DNA of 64,000 nt from CAZSSM01 sp964609385 (GCA_964609385.1 CAZSSM010000001.1:1-64000), one strand, 5' to 3'. Counted from the first letter of the stretch, positions 54,578 to 63,711 are shown. Notes: a model not told the origin generated them from the sequence alone. Numbers and translations: made by a program.

Positions 54578-54894
54578 GGGCCGCCCCGGGAGCGGGGCCG
54601 CCCCCGAAGGCGGGGCGTCGGGCGGCGTCGCGCGGCGGGCGTGGAGGGGCCGAATGCCGCGGCGAGAACAGGTAGGTAATGGGCCCGATCCGGGGCTCGA
54701 TCCCGGCCATGGCGGAGCGGAGGGCCGCCGGCCGGCGCGGGAATCCGTAACGATCCGAGTCCATCATCCTGAGCCGCTGGCGGGCCCGGGGGAGCCGCCA
54801 TCGCGTCCGGAGCGGAAGTATCCGAGGCCCGCATCAAGCGCGAGACACGGGCGATCGTGGAGGAAATCGCCCCGGAGAGGAGGGCTCAGGCTCG
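54578..54894. other. GC-rich non-coding right part of IS21 element
   Basis: Between the istB stop and the right terminal repeats lie about 317 very GC-rich bases with open frames on all strands, none protein-like. It includes a GGCCGCCCC...GGGGCCGCCCC-type repeat right after istB. Confidence 0.4.
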
Positions 54895-55122
54895 TAACAG
54901 TTCGGGTTCAGTAACCTCGTAAAAGTTCGGGTCCATTGACAGAAGGGCTACACCGACGACGAGTTGCCCACCCAGCAGACGATTAACACCAAGCTCAACG
55001 ACCTGGGCTACCGGCTCTCTTCGGTGGCCAAGTGCCGTCCCCAAAAAAGATCCCGCAGACCAATTCCATCTTCGAGCAGGTGAAGCGGGTCAATGAGCAG
55101 GCCGTCGCCGCCGAGGATACCC

Positions 55123-55396
55123 GAGACCACTTCCAATACGTCACGGGAGGCTGGGCGAATCGGTTCGCTTCGTCCAGGAGCCCGAGTCGGAGATCGGCCG
55201 GTTGAGGAGGCAGTCGGGTCTCTGTCTCTGCTCCACCTCCAGTCGGGCTTTCAGCCGACTCGCGAACCTACCGGCTTCCAGCCGGTCGAGCGTCAGTTGA
55301 TCGTGGCGTCGGGGGCCGGTAGCGATACCGATCGGCCGAGGTGAGACCGACCAAGGGGGCGTGAGGCCGTGCCAGGCTTGACCCTCCGAAGGAAAG
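55123..55396. other. junction between IS remnant and DUF1559 operon
   Basis: No gene is seen here. CAGTCGGG and several AGCCGACT/GCCGGT-type half repeats occur at about 55210-55290. It lies at the 3' end of the DUF1559 gene. Confidence 0.35.
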
Positions 55397-56467
55397 TCAT
55401 TCAGCCGCGGTGATTTCTCGCCCGGCTCGGGTGCATAGCGCCTGCCAGATACCTCGCGGTGGCAAGTCCAACCACCAGCCGGACGGATGCTTCTCAGCCC
55501 CCTCGGGCCGCTCGTTGACGTGATCGAAGTCCCAACTATCGATATTATCTTCGATGAACCTGACCGAACCGTCACACATCAACACATTAGCCCCGGCGCC
55601 GTGATTGCTGGAGGCCGAGAACAGGGCCGAGAACGAGGACGACGCGGCATCCCGTCCTCGGGCGTTTATCGGGTACATGGAAGTGAAAAGTGTGTCGCCC
55701 CAGTTACCGGAGAAGTACCAGCCGTACATGGCGAAGGGATCTCCGGGGCCCTTGAGCAGTTGCGTCGACCTCTCCGACGCGAGGACCGTGTTGCTCAGCC
55801 CGTCTCCGATCGCTGCATATGGGATGGGAGAAAAGTCCGATACGACCCCGTCGGCCTGCCTCAGCAATCTGCCATCGACGCGACATCCGCTGAGCGGGGT
55901 GGAGAGTGCGGAGACGAACAGGGATCCGTAATTCGCCACGTAGCTTGATACGGACGCCGTGAGACGTTCCTCGGGCTCCGCGAAACCGAGGGGGACCAGC
56001 AGGGATTCGTCCATCGGCCTGGGGGTCCCGGCCCCGCTGTCGGCGGGGCAGACGAACGCGGAGACAGCGACCGAATGAGAAGTCCTGTTTTCTTGCGAAA
56101 ATATTGATAGATTTTGATTTGCCATGTTGTACAGTGCGTCCTGCTCGACATGGGGTAGGATCATGAACAGGAAACTCTTGTCGACGACGCCGGGGAAGCA
56201 GGGGGCGTTGGGTCGCAGGAGCCGCGGGTCGTAGGCCTTGATCCGTCCCGGCGGCAGTGACCCGTGTTGGGAGTGATAACTCGCGAGCGCCACTCCAATC
56301 TGCCTGAGATTGTTTGAGCATAACGCCTTGCGCGACGCATTGCGTGCGGCCTGGATTCCGGAGAGCGTCAGGGCCGACAGGATCGCGAGGACGGAAAGGA
56401 CGGCGACGAGCTCGATGAGGGTGAAACCAAGCCGTCGGCCGCGACGGAGTGAGCAGCGGGGACGCAT
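55397..56467 (-). CDS. DUF1559 pseudopilin-type protein
   Basis: The ATG at 56467 gives 356 residues. The N-terminus is a class III/type IV prepilin-like leader, RRGRRLGFTLIELVAVLSVLAILSAL, with the G/F cleavage site and the +5 Glu. The rest is the planctomycete DUF1559 domain with YHSQHGSLPPG, FILPHVEQ-like FMILPHVEQDALY and, near the end, the H-X9-DG-type segment MCDGSVRFI. These proteins are very numerous in planctomycetes and are thought to be exported by a type II or IV pilus-like machine. It is the last gene of a four-gene operon. Confidence 0.92.
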   Translation of the reverse strand: MRPRCSLRRGRRLGFTLIELVAVLSVLAILSALTLSGIQAARNASRKALCSNNLRQIGVALASYHSQHGSLPPGRIKAYDPRLLRPNAPCFPGVVDKSFLFMILPHVEQDALYNMANQNLSIFSQENRTSHSVAVSAFVCPADSGAGTPRPMDESLLVPLGFAEPEERLTASVSSYVANYGSLFVSALSTPLSGCRVDGRLLRQADGVVSDFSPIPYAAIGDGLSNTVLASERSTQLLKGPGDPFAMYGWYFSGNWGDTLFTSMYPINARGRDAASSSFSALFSASSNHGAGANVLMCDGSVRFIEDNIDSWDFDHVNERPEGAEKHPSGWWLDLPPRGIWQALCTRAGREITAAE

Positions 56468-56543
56468 GTGTCGGTATTCCAACGGAGTTGACGGGCAAAC
56501 ATCGGTGATCGCCGGTAGATGACCGTACAATCGGACCGTTTAC

Positions 56544-57686
56544 TTATTCGTTCAATAAACTGGAAATGGCCGATTCCATGACTCTCGGCCCCGGATCACC
56601 TACGAATTTGAACTGGATCACGCCCTCGCGGTCGATGACGTAGTAGGTTGGCCACGCGCGGACGTGCCACGCCGAAGCGATGCCGCCCGTCGCACCCTCA
56701 TTCCACCAGGAACGCCAGCTCATATCCGAAGCCTCCCGAGCGGAGATCGCCTCTTCCCTCTCGGCGTCGCCGTTGACACCGAGGACGATCAGAGGCTCGC
56801 CGCGAAATCGCTCGACCAGTTCGCGTTTTGCCGGGATCGCCTCCATGCAGGGTCCGCACCAGGCTGCCCAGAAATGCACGATTACAATTCGACCGCGGAA
56901 ATCGTACAGTCGGAGGGGCTTCCCCGAGAGGTCCTCGCCGACAATGTCGGGCGCAGGCTTACCCACGGTCAGGCGACGCAACTCGTCCAGGGCCGGTCCG
57001 GCCGCCTCGGAGATGGTCTCGCCGCGGAACGCTGTCTCGCCGTATTCCGAGACGACCTCGCCGAGGACGGCCTCCGCCTCTGCTGACAGGCGACGCGACG
57101 CCCGGCGGAGGTCGTCCGGGTCGGCGCTTCCCGCGACGATCTCCGACCGACGCTTCAGGATCAAGCCGAGCGTCAGCAGGGCCCGAGGGCGGACTTCGGG
57201 GTCGGGATGGCTGGTGGAGAGGGCCCTGGCGAGGGCCTCGGAGGTGCCGGCGGACGCGGTGTCGGAATTGCCGGATTTTATCAGAATTGAATAGATGTAT
57301 TTAAATTTTTGGTTTTTCATATGATTGCTGGTGAGCCTGTCGACCGCTTCCTCGGCTTGGCCGCTGTCCGGGTGATTCCGGACGATCCAGACCAGCGGAT
57401 GCCAGGCGTCCTCCGGGGCCCGATCGGCGAGATCTAGTAATCGGTCGTAGACCGCGTCCTTGAGCGAACGCTGTTCGCCGGGAAGTGTGCCACTAACCGC
57501 GGCCTCGGCTCCGCGTTTGGCGAGCCGTCCCGCCGCCGCCTCGTATTCGGCGACAAGTGCCGCGTAGGGCGACTCCGCCGCGAGAGGCGAAGCATCGGCC
57601 GACCGCGTGAACGAGATGATCGTCGCGACGACTGCAACCACGGAGTGTGTCAATATGGGGAAGGAGTGACCTTTGGCGGTATTCAC
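56544..57686 (-). CDS. TlpA-like thioredoxin-fold protein with N-terminal helical domain
   Basis: The GTG at 57686 gives 380 residues. A hydrophobic segment at about residues 15-32 suggests export. Helical repeats occupy about 45-230. The C-terminal 140 residues are a TlpA/ResA thioredoxin domain: FRGRIVIVHFWAAWCGPCMEA with the WCGPC active site, and the cis-proline in AWPTYYVI. It should act on disulfides in the periplasm. It lies 112 bases after the DUF1573 gene and 76 before the DUF1559 gene. Confidence 0.88.
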   Translation of the reverse strand: MNTAKGHSFPILTHSVVAVVATIISFTRSADASPLAAESPYAALVAEYEAAAGRLAKRGAEAAVSGTLPGEQRSLKDAVYDRLLDLADRAPEDAWHPLVWIVRNHPDSGQAEEAVDRLTSNHMKNQKFKYIYSILIKSGNSDTASAGTSEALARALSTSHPDPEVRPRALLTLGLILKRRSEIVAGSADPDDLRRASRRLSAEAEAVLGEVVSEYGETAFRGETISEAAGPALDELRRLTVGKPAPDIVGEDLSGKPLRLYDFRGRIVIVHFWAAWCGPCMEAIPAKRELVERFRGEPLIVLGVNGDAEREEAISAREASDMSWRSWWNEGATGGIASAWHVRAWPTYYVIDREGVIQFKFVGDPGPRVMESAISSLLNE

Positions 57687-57798
57687 GATTCCAGCCTCGC
57701 TCCGATGGTTGGTCGCCGCGTCGGAAACCGTCCGGCCGGAGGCCGCAGCGGGAAATCGTACACGGCGGTCAGATCCGATCGTTCGCCTGCCGAGCATG

Positions 57799-58803
57799 TT
57801 AATGTTCGATGTAGCAGGATACAGGCACCTCGAGGGAACCGTCCAGCGTTTCTAGGGACAGCGATGCCCTGTGGTATCCCGCTGCTTCGGGGAGTTCGAC
57901 GGTGACGCCCAAGTTAACGAGACCGGGTTCCGATTCGCTGTGGTCGAGGCGATGGCTGCGGACCTTCCAATCCTTCCGGCTGAAGGCCGGCACGCCGATC
58001 TCGGGGTCGACGCCGGCAGACCCGCGCGTTTTGACCGCCAACTCGAGGGAAGTCGTCGAATTGGGCAGCCTCGGGCCGAGGATCACGCGATCGGGCTCAC
58101 AAGCCGGGAGAGATTTCGCGTATCCCGTCAACTGGACGAAGATGTGCTTTCTCGACTCGAGATCGGTCGTCAACCGGACCGTCTCCGAGATCTCGCCTTG
58201 AACCTTGGTCGGATCGACTTTGACGGCGTAAACCCGCTCGGTGGGAGAGGAATCGACTTCGACGACATCGATGCAGTCGGCAGTCGCGTCGATCTCCTCG
58301 ACCTTGAACCTGCTCCCCGTGGGGCTGTAGACGGTGAATTGGTGCTCGCGTTCCCCTTCCGACCCGATCCGGCCGAGGTAGACGTTCGACGGATCAGCGA
58401 CGGCGTCCCATCTTGCGTCCGCATCGAACCGCAAGGCATGGTCGGGGCGCTCAGGGTCGTTTGTCGAGAAGGTCACGCTGCGTGCGAAACGCCCCTGGTA
58501 ATGAGGCGCTTCGGTCCTGACAATGAGCCGGGTAGATTCCCCAGCGGGCACCACGTCGGACTCGAGCTCCGCAGGAGAACAGCCACAGGACGTGGTCAGG
58601 TCGCTCAGACGCAGCGGGCTCCGGCCAGCATTCCGGATCTCGAAGATGATCCGCTGCTCTTCTCCGGGGGTGACTGTGCCGAGGTGCCGCACCGGATCTT
58701 CGACGATTGCGACGGGATGGTCGTGTGATCCCGCCCCGCACCCCGCGACCGCGGAAGCGGCGAAGAGGCCCGTCCAGGCGGTGTATCTGGCAAAAGAGTT
58801 CAT
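57799..58803 (-). CDS. DUF1573 lipoprotein
   Basis: The protein has 334 residues with a signal peptide and lipobox AVAGC at about residues 18-22, indicating lipid anchoring. DUF1573 follows (HLGTVTPGEEQRIIFEIRNAGRSPL) with the conserved TSCGC motif at about 70-74. A second immunoglobulin-like domain lies at the C-terminus. Such proteins are believed to be structural or adhesive. It lies 18 bases after the C39-fusion gene and upstream of the TlpA-like gene. Confidence 0.9.
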   Translation of the reverse strand: MNSFARYTAWTGLFAASAVAGCGAGSHDHPVAIVEDPVRHLGTVTPGEEQRIIFEIRNAGRSPLRLSDLTTSCGCSPAELESDVVPAGESTRLIVRTEAPHYQGRFARSVTFSTNDPERPDHALRFDADARWDAVADPSNVYLGRIGSEGEREHQFTVYSPTGSRFKVEEIDATADCIDVVEVDSSPTERVYAVKVDPTKVQGEISETVRLTTDLESRKHIFVQLTGYAKSLPACEPDRVILGPRLPNSTTSLELAVKTRGSAGVDPEIGVPAFSRKDWKVRSHRLDHSESEPGLVNLGVTVELPEAAGYHRASLSLETLDGSLEVPVSCYIEH

Positions 58804-58821
58804 CTCGTGTTGACTCCTGGT

Positions 58822-61206
58822 TCACGCCCCGAGGCCGTCGAGCTTGCGGTCGAGGGCTTCATCGTCCTCCGCAATGATGATGCACACGCCGTCCCACATC
58901 GGCCCCAGCTCGTCCGCATGGACCTGACGCGGCGACTTCGGGGGGTCGACAAGCGTAGTCCAACCGTCGGAGCTTCCGCGGGCGACGAGGAAGTGACTGC
59001 CGTCGACGTGCAGGATCGCCGGCCCGACGGAGGCGGGCAGCGAGCGGGTGTTGGTCAGTTCGAATGCCTTTGCGGCGAAGCCGAGCTCGTCGAGGCAGGC
59101 GACCAGGTCGGCGGCCGTTGAGTTCCCGAAGACGTTCGAGTCGATCGTATCTTCAACGGTCTCGAGGCTGCTGGGTGCCCCGAGCATGTGAGTGATCATC
59201 GCGACGCTGACGGTTCCGCAGGGGTAGCTCGGATCTATCATCCTGAGGACCTTCGGCTTGGGATCGCCGGCGGCCGGCATGGTTTGGAAATGCTCAACGC
59301 AGAAGAGCCGTCCCTGGCCCGGCCCCCAGGGCAGGAACAGGTCGCCCACGATCACGTCGAATCGCCCCGGCGAGGCGGCCAGGCCGGTCCGGCCGTCGTC
59401 CACCACAATCCGGCACCTCGGGTCGTCGTGCAGCCCGTTGGTCCCGTCTCGGAAGTGCTGGGCGGCCAGCTCGACGATCGGGCGCGCGATCTCGAAGGCG
59501 ACCACCCGCTCGACGCGGTCGTGCGACAGCGACGCCCCGGGCGTGATCCCGGTGGCCACACCCACGAACGCGACCCGGCGCGGGTCGTCGTGCAATAGCA
59601 AGGGCAGGTGCCCCTGACGCTGCTCCGACCACCGCGCTTCCGTGCTGCCCAGCAGGTACTGGTTGGACACCAGCAGGCCCAGGCCGATCCGGTCGTTCTC
59701 CACCACGCTGACCACACCGTCGCGGCCGAACCGCTGGTCGACCACGCGGAAGCCGGCATACGGATTCACGTGCGGCAGCCGGGCCGCCCAGCCCAGGGCC
59801 AACGCCCCGACGATCGCGAGCACGATCAGGCCCTCGATGGCCGATGGGCCTCGACGACGGGGTAGGACGCCCACCCAGGCCAATGCCGCCAGCGCGTACA
59901 AGCCCCCGATCGACGCCAGCCCCAAGTGCAGCCCGAGGGTCGGCATCACGACGCGGTAGGCCAGTTCCGCCCCGAAGATCGCTCCCAGACCGTTGCACGC
60001 CAGCAGCCCCGCCAGCCAGGTGGCCCCGGATTGGCGCCCAGTGCCCGAGCCCTTGCTCTGGACCAAGGCGAGTGTCAACGGGAAGACCAGTCCGGCGATC
60101 AGGAAGGCAGGCCCGAGGCTCAGCAGCGTCAGGCCTCCCAGCCGCCCCAGGAACCCGGACACCGACCCGGCCGGTGTCAGCGACGTCCCGAACCGCTCGG
60201 CCAGCAGCATGAAGAGGCCCGGTGTGACCGCCATTGCCAACGCGGCGCCCTGCAGCGAGGTCATCAGCACCCCGCGCCCATCGCCCCCTCGACGACGCCA
60301 GAACGGCAACGCGATCGCCGCCAAGCCCAGGGAGAGGATCACCGCCATCAGCACGACCGCCGGGGCAAAGAACGAGAGCGGTGCCACCAGCATCATCAGT
60401 TCAATGCCGATGACCTCCGATGCCAGGATTCCCATCCCCGAGAACGCTGCGGTCACCCCGATCAGCCAGGTCGGCACCGCTACCAGGCCCGCCTCGGGCT
60501 CGGGGGTCGGAGGTGCCTTGGGCTCGGGCTCGCTTGGGGCCTCAGCGGGACCGGTTAGGCGGTCGGCCAGTGCGAGCAGTGCGGCCAGTGCCAGGTTGCC
60601 GGCGATCAGGGCCGCCATCGCCCCCGAGGCCCCCAGCCTCGGTAGCAGGACGACACTGGTCAGACCCAGGCCGACCACGCCGCCCAGTGTGTTGATCGCA
60701 TACAACCAGACGCCCTGGCGCCCCAGCCCTCGGCCGTTGCCGAGCAACAAGGCCGCCAGCAGCGGCAGGACCGTGCCCATGGCCACCGTTGGGGGCAGCA
60801 GTACGGCCAGCGAGAGCACGAGCCGGGCCACGCTGCCGGCCGGGCCCTCCAGCGCCTCGAGGCCCAGTGCCGGCCAGAACCCCGCGCTCCATGCGGGTAG
60901 GGTCCATGCGGGGATCGCCCCGACGGCCGTGGCCGCCTCAGCCCATGCCGCGGCACGGAGCGGGCGACGGATCCGGCCGACCCGGCGCGCCATCCATGCC
61001 GCGCCGAGGGCGAGGCCCAGAAAGAAGACGCCGAAGACCCGCGCTGTCGCCTCCCCGCTCGCACCGAGCAGGTCGACCAGCCGTCGCGTCCAGAGCAGTT
61101 CGTGCCCCAGCCCTAACGCGCCGCTGCCCAACGCCACCGCCAGGCACGCGGCGGGCCCGGGGCCGATCCAACGGGCCTGACCCATCCGAAGACACCTTCC
61201 CCTCAA
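58822..61206 (-). CDS. MFS/spermidine-synthase-like membrane protein fused to C39-like peptidase domain
   Basis: The 794-residue protein starts with about 11-12 membrane helices of the fused MFS/spermidine synthase type. A Rossmann part of the synthase (about 480-635) has GVATGIT, FEIARP and FDVIVGDLFLPW, but ends abruptly after LFCVEHFQ, where normal members have another 100 residues. Instead, a C39-like peptidase domain covers about 640-794, with the cysteine in SYPCGTVSVAM, the histidine in GSHFLVA and the aspartate in VDPP. The oxyanion Gln usual before the Cys is absent (IDPSYPC), so activity is uncertain. It is the first gene of the four-gene operon. Confidence 0.85.
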   Translation of the reverse strand: MRGRCLRMGQARWIGPGPAACLAVALGSGALGLGHELLWTRRLVDLLGASGEATARVFGVFFLGLALGAAWMARRVGRIRRPLRAAAWAEAATAVGAIPAWTLPAWSAGFWPALGLEALEGPAGSVARLVLSLAVLLPPTVAMGTVLPLLAALLLGNGRGLGRQGVWLYAINTLGGVVGLGLTSVVLLPRLGASGAMAALIAGNLALAALLALADRLTGPAEAPSEPEPKAPPTPEPEAGLVAVPTWLIGVTAAFSGMGILASEVIGIELMMLVAPLSFFAPAVVLMAVILSLGLAAIALPFWRRRGGDGRGVLMTSLQGAALAMAVTPGLFMLLAERFGTSLTPAGSVSGFLGRLGGLTLLSLGPAFLIAGLVFPLTLALVQSKGSGTGRQSGATWLAGLLACNGLGAIFGAELAYRVVMPTLGLHLGLASIGGLYALAALAWVGVLPRRRGPSAIEGLIVLAIVGALALGWAARLPHVNPYAGFRVVDQRFGRDGVVSVVENDRIGLGLLVSNQYLLGSTEARWSEQRQGHLPLLLHDDPRRVAFVGVATGITPGASLSHDRVERVVAFEIARPIVELAAQHFRDGTNGLHDDPRCRIVVDDGRTGLAASPGRFDVIVGDLFLPWGPGQGRLFCVEHFQTMPAAGDPKPKVLRMIDPSYPCGTVSVAMITHMLGAPSSLETVEDTIDSNVFGNSTAADLVACLDELGFAAKAFELTNTRSLPASVGPAILHVDGSHFLVARGSSDGWTTLVDPPKSPRQVHADELGPMWDGVCIIIAEDDEALDRKLDGLGA

Positions 61207-61448
61207 CCCGAAACACAGGGGGCCGAGGGCCTCACGCGGATGCCTTCGGTCTCACAGATCGTCCAGTCCTAAGGCCGCTTCGGATCCTGACCCAGGCAAC
61301 CGGCGACGAGCAGCTCCAGGGCTGACGGCTCAGGTACGATCTCGCTCGATCGGTGCCGCCGGGTGCCGGTGAGTTCCCGGAGGATGAGAACTTCGATCAT
61401 CCTCAATAGGGGCCGATCAGTCGTCGTTGGCGAGGTCGCCGAATCGTT
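61207..61448. other. intergenic region upstream of C39-fusion operon
   Basis: These 242 bases lie between the ADP-ribosylglycohydrolase stop and the first operon gene, both on the minus strand. They should hold the operon promoter, but I see no clear hexamers or RNA. Confidence 0.35.
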
Positions 61449-62597
61449 CTAGTAGGGTGGCAGCAGCCGTCTCAAGCCGTGCCCTAGGATAACGGTTAGA
61501 AAGATCGCGTTGCGGATCGCGATCGCAGGGGCGGCAAGCTTCAGGTTCTCCCTGGCGTCTCGGGGGGTCGATGCCTCGGCAGCGGTCTTGGCCAGTCGGG
61601 TCATGTAGCGGACCGTTCGCGGCCATTCCACGAGGTGTTCGAGCCAGTCGTGCGGGCAGCCCGCTCGGCCGACCCGTGCGCCGACGATGCCGCCGGCCAT
61701 GGCGGCGATCGTGTCGGAATCGCCTCCACAACGGACTGCGTCGATGATGGCGGCCTGGAGGTCGCGTGGATGGCTCAGCCCGGCATGGAGCGCGACCGGG
61801 ACCGCGTACAGGACGTATCCCGAGACACCCCGAGACCATCCCTGCCGCGCGGCGTAGTCGGGTGTCGATTCGCCGAGACGGACGCTCCGAAAGACCTCAA
61901 CGATGGCCTCGGCGAACGCGCTGGCTTCGAGGCCGTACCGGCGGAGCAGCGGATCATTGAATTGCTCGGGGTCGACATTGAGGTCGACTCCACGCGCGTT
62001 GAGGTGGCTCGCCCAGGCGATGAGCCATGCGCCGTGCTCGGCGCGGGGGTCGCGGTGGGTGATCCGCGTCGAGGCATGGACGAGGCCGTACAACTCCTCT
62101 TCGTCATGACTGAGAGCACCGAGGATCGGCGCCCGCATCGCCGGCCCATTGCCGGCCGAACGGACTCCGCTGGTCGCTGGGGACCAGCCCAGCCACGAAC
62201 GGATCGAGGCCCACAACGTCGCGCGACCGATCCCGGCGGGAAGTCCAAGCAGCCAATAGCGGAGCCGACGGGCCAATTGTTCGGCGAAGCGATCAGGGTC
62301 GATCACCTGGCTCGGATCAGGTTGTCTCCGACGAGCGGCGATCCAAGCTTGCGCGACTAAGCAACTATGCTCGGTGTCGTCGGAGACAAATCCGCCGTTG
62401 AGCCAAGGAACCAACCGCATCCGATCCGGCTCGCCGAGCAACCGACGTCCACGACGCGGCGAGAGCCCCTCATACGGAAGCCCGATCGCATCGCCAAGCG
62501 CCGTGCCCAGCAAAGCCCCGAGGACCGCATCGACACGTTGGTGCCCCGATGAACCATCGTTGCTGATCGCATCCTTCAATGGGGGATTCGCCACCAC
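61449..62597 (-). CDS. ADP-ribosylglycohydrolase family protein
   Basis: The protein has 382 residues and is a DraG/ARH-type hydrolase that removes ADP-ribose from proteins or related substrates. The N-terminal GALLGTALGDAIGLPYEG, the metal-binding VSDDTEHSCLVAQ and the C-terminal GGDSDTIAAMAGGIVGARVG are the family blocks. Metal aspartates and threonine are all present. A hydrophobic C-terminal tail is an extension. It lies after the M28 peptidase gene on the same strand, with a perfect hairpin between. Confidence 0.93.
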   Translation of the reverse strand: MVANPPLKDAISNDGSSGHQRVDAVLGALLGTALGDAIGLPYEGLSPRRGRRLLGEPDRMRLVPWLNGGFVSDDTEHSCLVAQAWIAARRRQPDPSQVIDPDRFAEQLARRLRYWLLGLPAGIGRATLWASIRSWLGWSPATSGVRSAGNGPAMRAPILGALSHDEEELYGLVHASTRITHRDPRAEHGAWLIAWASHLNARGVDLNVDPEQFNDPLLRRYGLEASAFAEAIVEVFRSVRLGESTPDYAARQGWSRGVSGYVLYAVPVALHAGLSHPRDLQAAIIDAVRCGGDSDTIAAMAGGIVGARVGRAGCPHDWLEHLVEWPRTVRYMTRLAKTAAEASTPRDARENLKLAAPAIAIRNAIFLTVILGHGLRRLLPPY

Positions 62598-62614
62598 TCA
62601 ACTCCCCGACTCGT

Positions 62615-62645
62615 GATGAAGCTTCCGTCGTTGAAAAGCTTCATC
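62615..62645 (-). repeat. 10-bp stem hairpin between M28 and ADP-ribosylglycohydrolase genes
   Basis: GATGAAGCTT (62615-62624) and AAGCTTCATC (62636-62645) form a perfect 10-bp stem with an 11-base loop. No T-run follows on the minus strand. It may mark a transcript end or a processing site. Confidence 0.5.
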
Positions 62646-62715
62646 CTACATTTGTCAGAGAGCCGGGGCAATCTGCGGTCCAGCAGCGGGGATCTTTCGT
62701 GTGTCGTAGGGACAA

Positions 62716-63711
62716 TCACTTGTTGGGATTGAGGGGGTCATCGGGATCCCAAGCGGGGGTAACTTGGCCATCGGCAACTAGATAGACGGCCTGATAGATG
62801 GCCCGGGCGACGGCTTGCATGTGGTCGAAGTCAATCGTCCCAATTTCGTCGCTGACCTGGTGGTAGTCGCGGTGCTTAGCTGGGTCGAAGCTGCAACAGG
62901 TGTGAGCGATGACGCCCTTCTGGGCCAAGGGAAAGTTATCGGAGCGTCGGAAGAAGTTCTGACCGGGGAAGGGGTCCGGAGTGGCCCGAACGCCGAGTTC
63001 GGCGGCGGCATCGCGGAGGATGGGACCCAAGGTCGAGCGATCGAAGCCGGTGATCCAGAACGAGCCGGCGCCCACGGGAGCGGGTCGACCGACCATCTCG
63101 AAGTTGAACGCCGCGATGACCCGATCCAGCGGGATCGTCGGGTTCTCCGCGAAGTGTCGCGAACCGATCAGGCCGATCTCCTCGGCGGTGAAGGCGACGA
63201 CGATCACGTCGTGCTTGGGAGGGCTCTTCACCAGCGCCTCGGCCAGTTCGAGGATCATCGAGACGCCGCTGGCGTTGTCGTCGGCGCCGTTGTAGATCCG
63301 GTCGGCCTGACCACGGTCGGGCGCGATCCCGATGTGGTCGTAGTGGGCCGACAGCACGACGACGGCATCCGAATCGGGATCGGTGCCGGGGACTCGGCCG
63401 AGGATGTTGCGTAGTTTCAGGGTTTGACGGCCAAGCGTATGGGTGAAGGGTTGCTCATAGGTGTCGTCCAGGCCGGCCGGCTCGAGGCCGATCCGCGTCA
63501 TCGTCGCGATCAGGGCGTCGGCCGCCCGATCCAGCCCGCCGTTGCTTAGATCTCGGCCCTTCATCGCGTCGTCGGCCAGGACGGCCAATCGGCGCTCGAG
63601 GTCGGCTGCGACGATCGAGTCGACGGCGTCCTGAGTTGGTGGGGCCGCTAAGGTCTGGCAAGCAAATCCCAGGATGAGGGGGATCAGGATCGCGATGGTG
63701 CGTCGAGGCAT
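62716..63711 (-). CDS. secreted M28 family metallopeptidase
   Basis: The ATG at 63711 gives 331 residues with a signal peptide (RTIAILIPLILGFACQTLAA). The dizinc site is complete: His in SAHYDHIG, Asp in GADDNASG, Glu pair in FTAEEIG, Glu in FNFEMVG and His in DYHQVSDE. Such enzymes are aminopeptidases or similar exopeptidases outside the cytoplasm. AGAGGA provides the ribosome binding site. Upstream in-frame sequence back to 63753 is not signal-like. Confidence 0.93.
   Translation of the reverse strand: MPRRTIAILIPLILGFACQTLAAPPTQDAVDSIVAADLERRLAVLADDAMKGRDLSNGGLDRAADALIATMTRIGLEPAGLDDTYEQPFTHTLGRQTLKLRNILGRVPGTDPDSDAVVVLSAHYDHIGIAPDRGQADRIYNGADDNASGVSMILELAEALVKSPPKHDVIVVAFTAEEIGLIGSRHFAENPTIPLDRVIAAFNFEMVGRPAPVGAGSFWITGFDRSTLGPILRDAAAELGVRATPDPFPGQNFFRRSDNFPLAQKGVIAHTCCSFDPAKHRDYHQVSDEIGTIDFDHMQAVARAIYQAVYLVADGQVTPAWDPDDPLNPNK

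Larger units (their letters stand above)
52611..54941 (+). mobile_element. IS21-family insertion sequence with internal deletion
   Basis: The element spans 2331 bases with TGTCA at the left and TGACA at the right. The ends carry matching inverted blocks: ACCCGAATCGTTACGAGCC inside the left end, and the same type twice inside the right end, as expected for IS21 multiple terminal repeats. A 5-bp target duplication GAAGG flanks it (52606-52610 and 54942-54946). istA is nearly full length, but istB lacks its first 80 or so codons. It sits inside a transposase fragment. Confidence 0.88.
52454..55122 (+). pseudogene. ISAzo13-like transposase gene fragment split by IS21 insertion
   Basis: The 5' part (52454-52610) reads LLDDIRQIADAHSQ, then AEVRRELITEK. 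The 3' part resumes after the IS21 element at 54942 with GYTDDELPTQQT and LNDLGYRLSSVAKCRPQK. Joining across the 5-bp duplication restores one frame (ITEK-GYTDD). The fragment belongs to the Rhodopirellula/ISAzo13 transposase type. The N-terminal region expected before 52454 is absent. After CRPQK the frame shifts at an A-run, continues as IPQTNSIFEQVKRVNEQ, and is lost at about 55122. It is therefore truncated at both ends and inactive. Confidence 0.75.

Noticed and set aside
59993..61180. 395-codon frame antisense to the MFS part of the C39 fusion
   Set aside because: It is an Ala/Ser/Pro-rich shadow of regular hydrophobic helices on the other strand.
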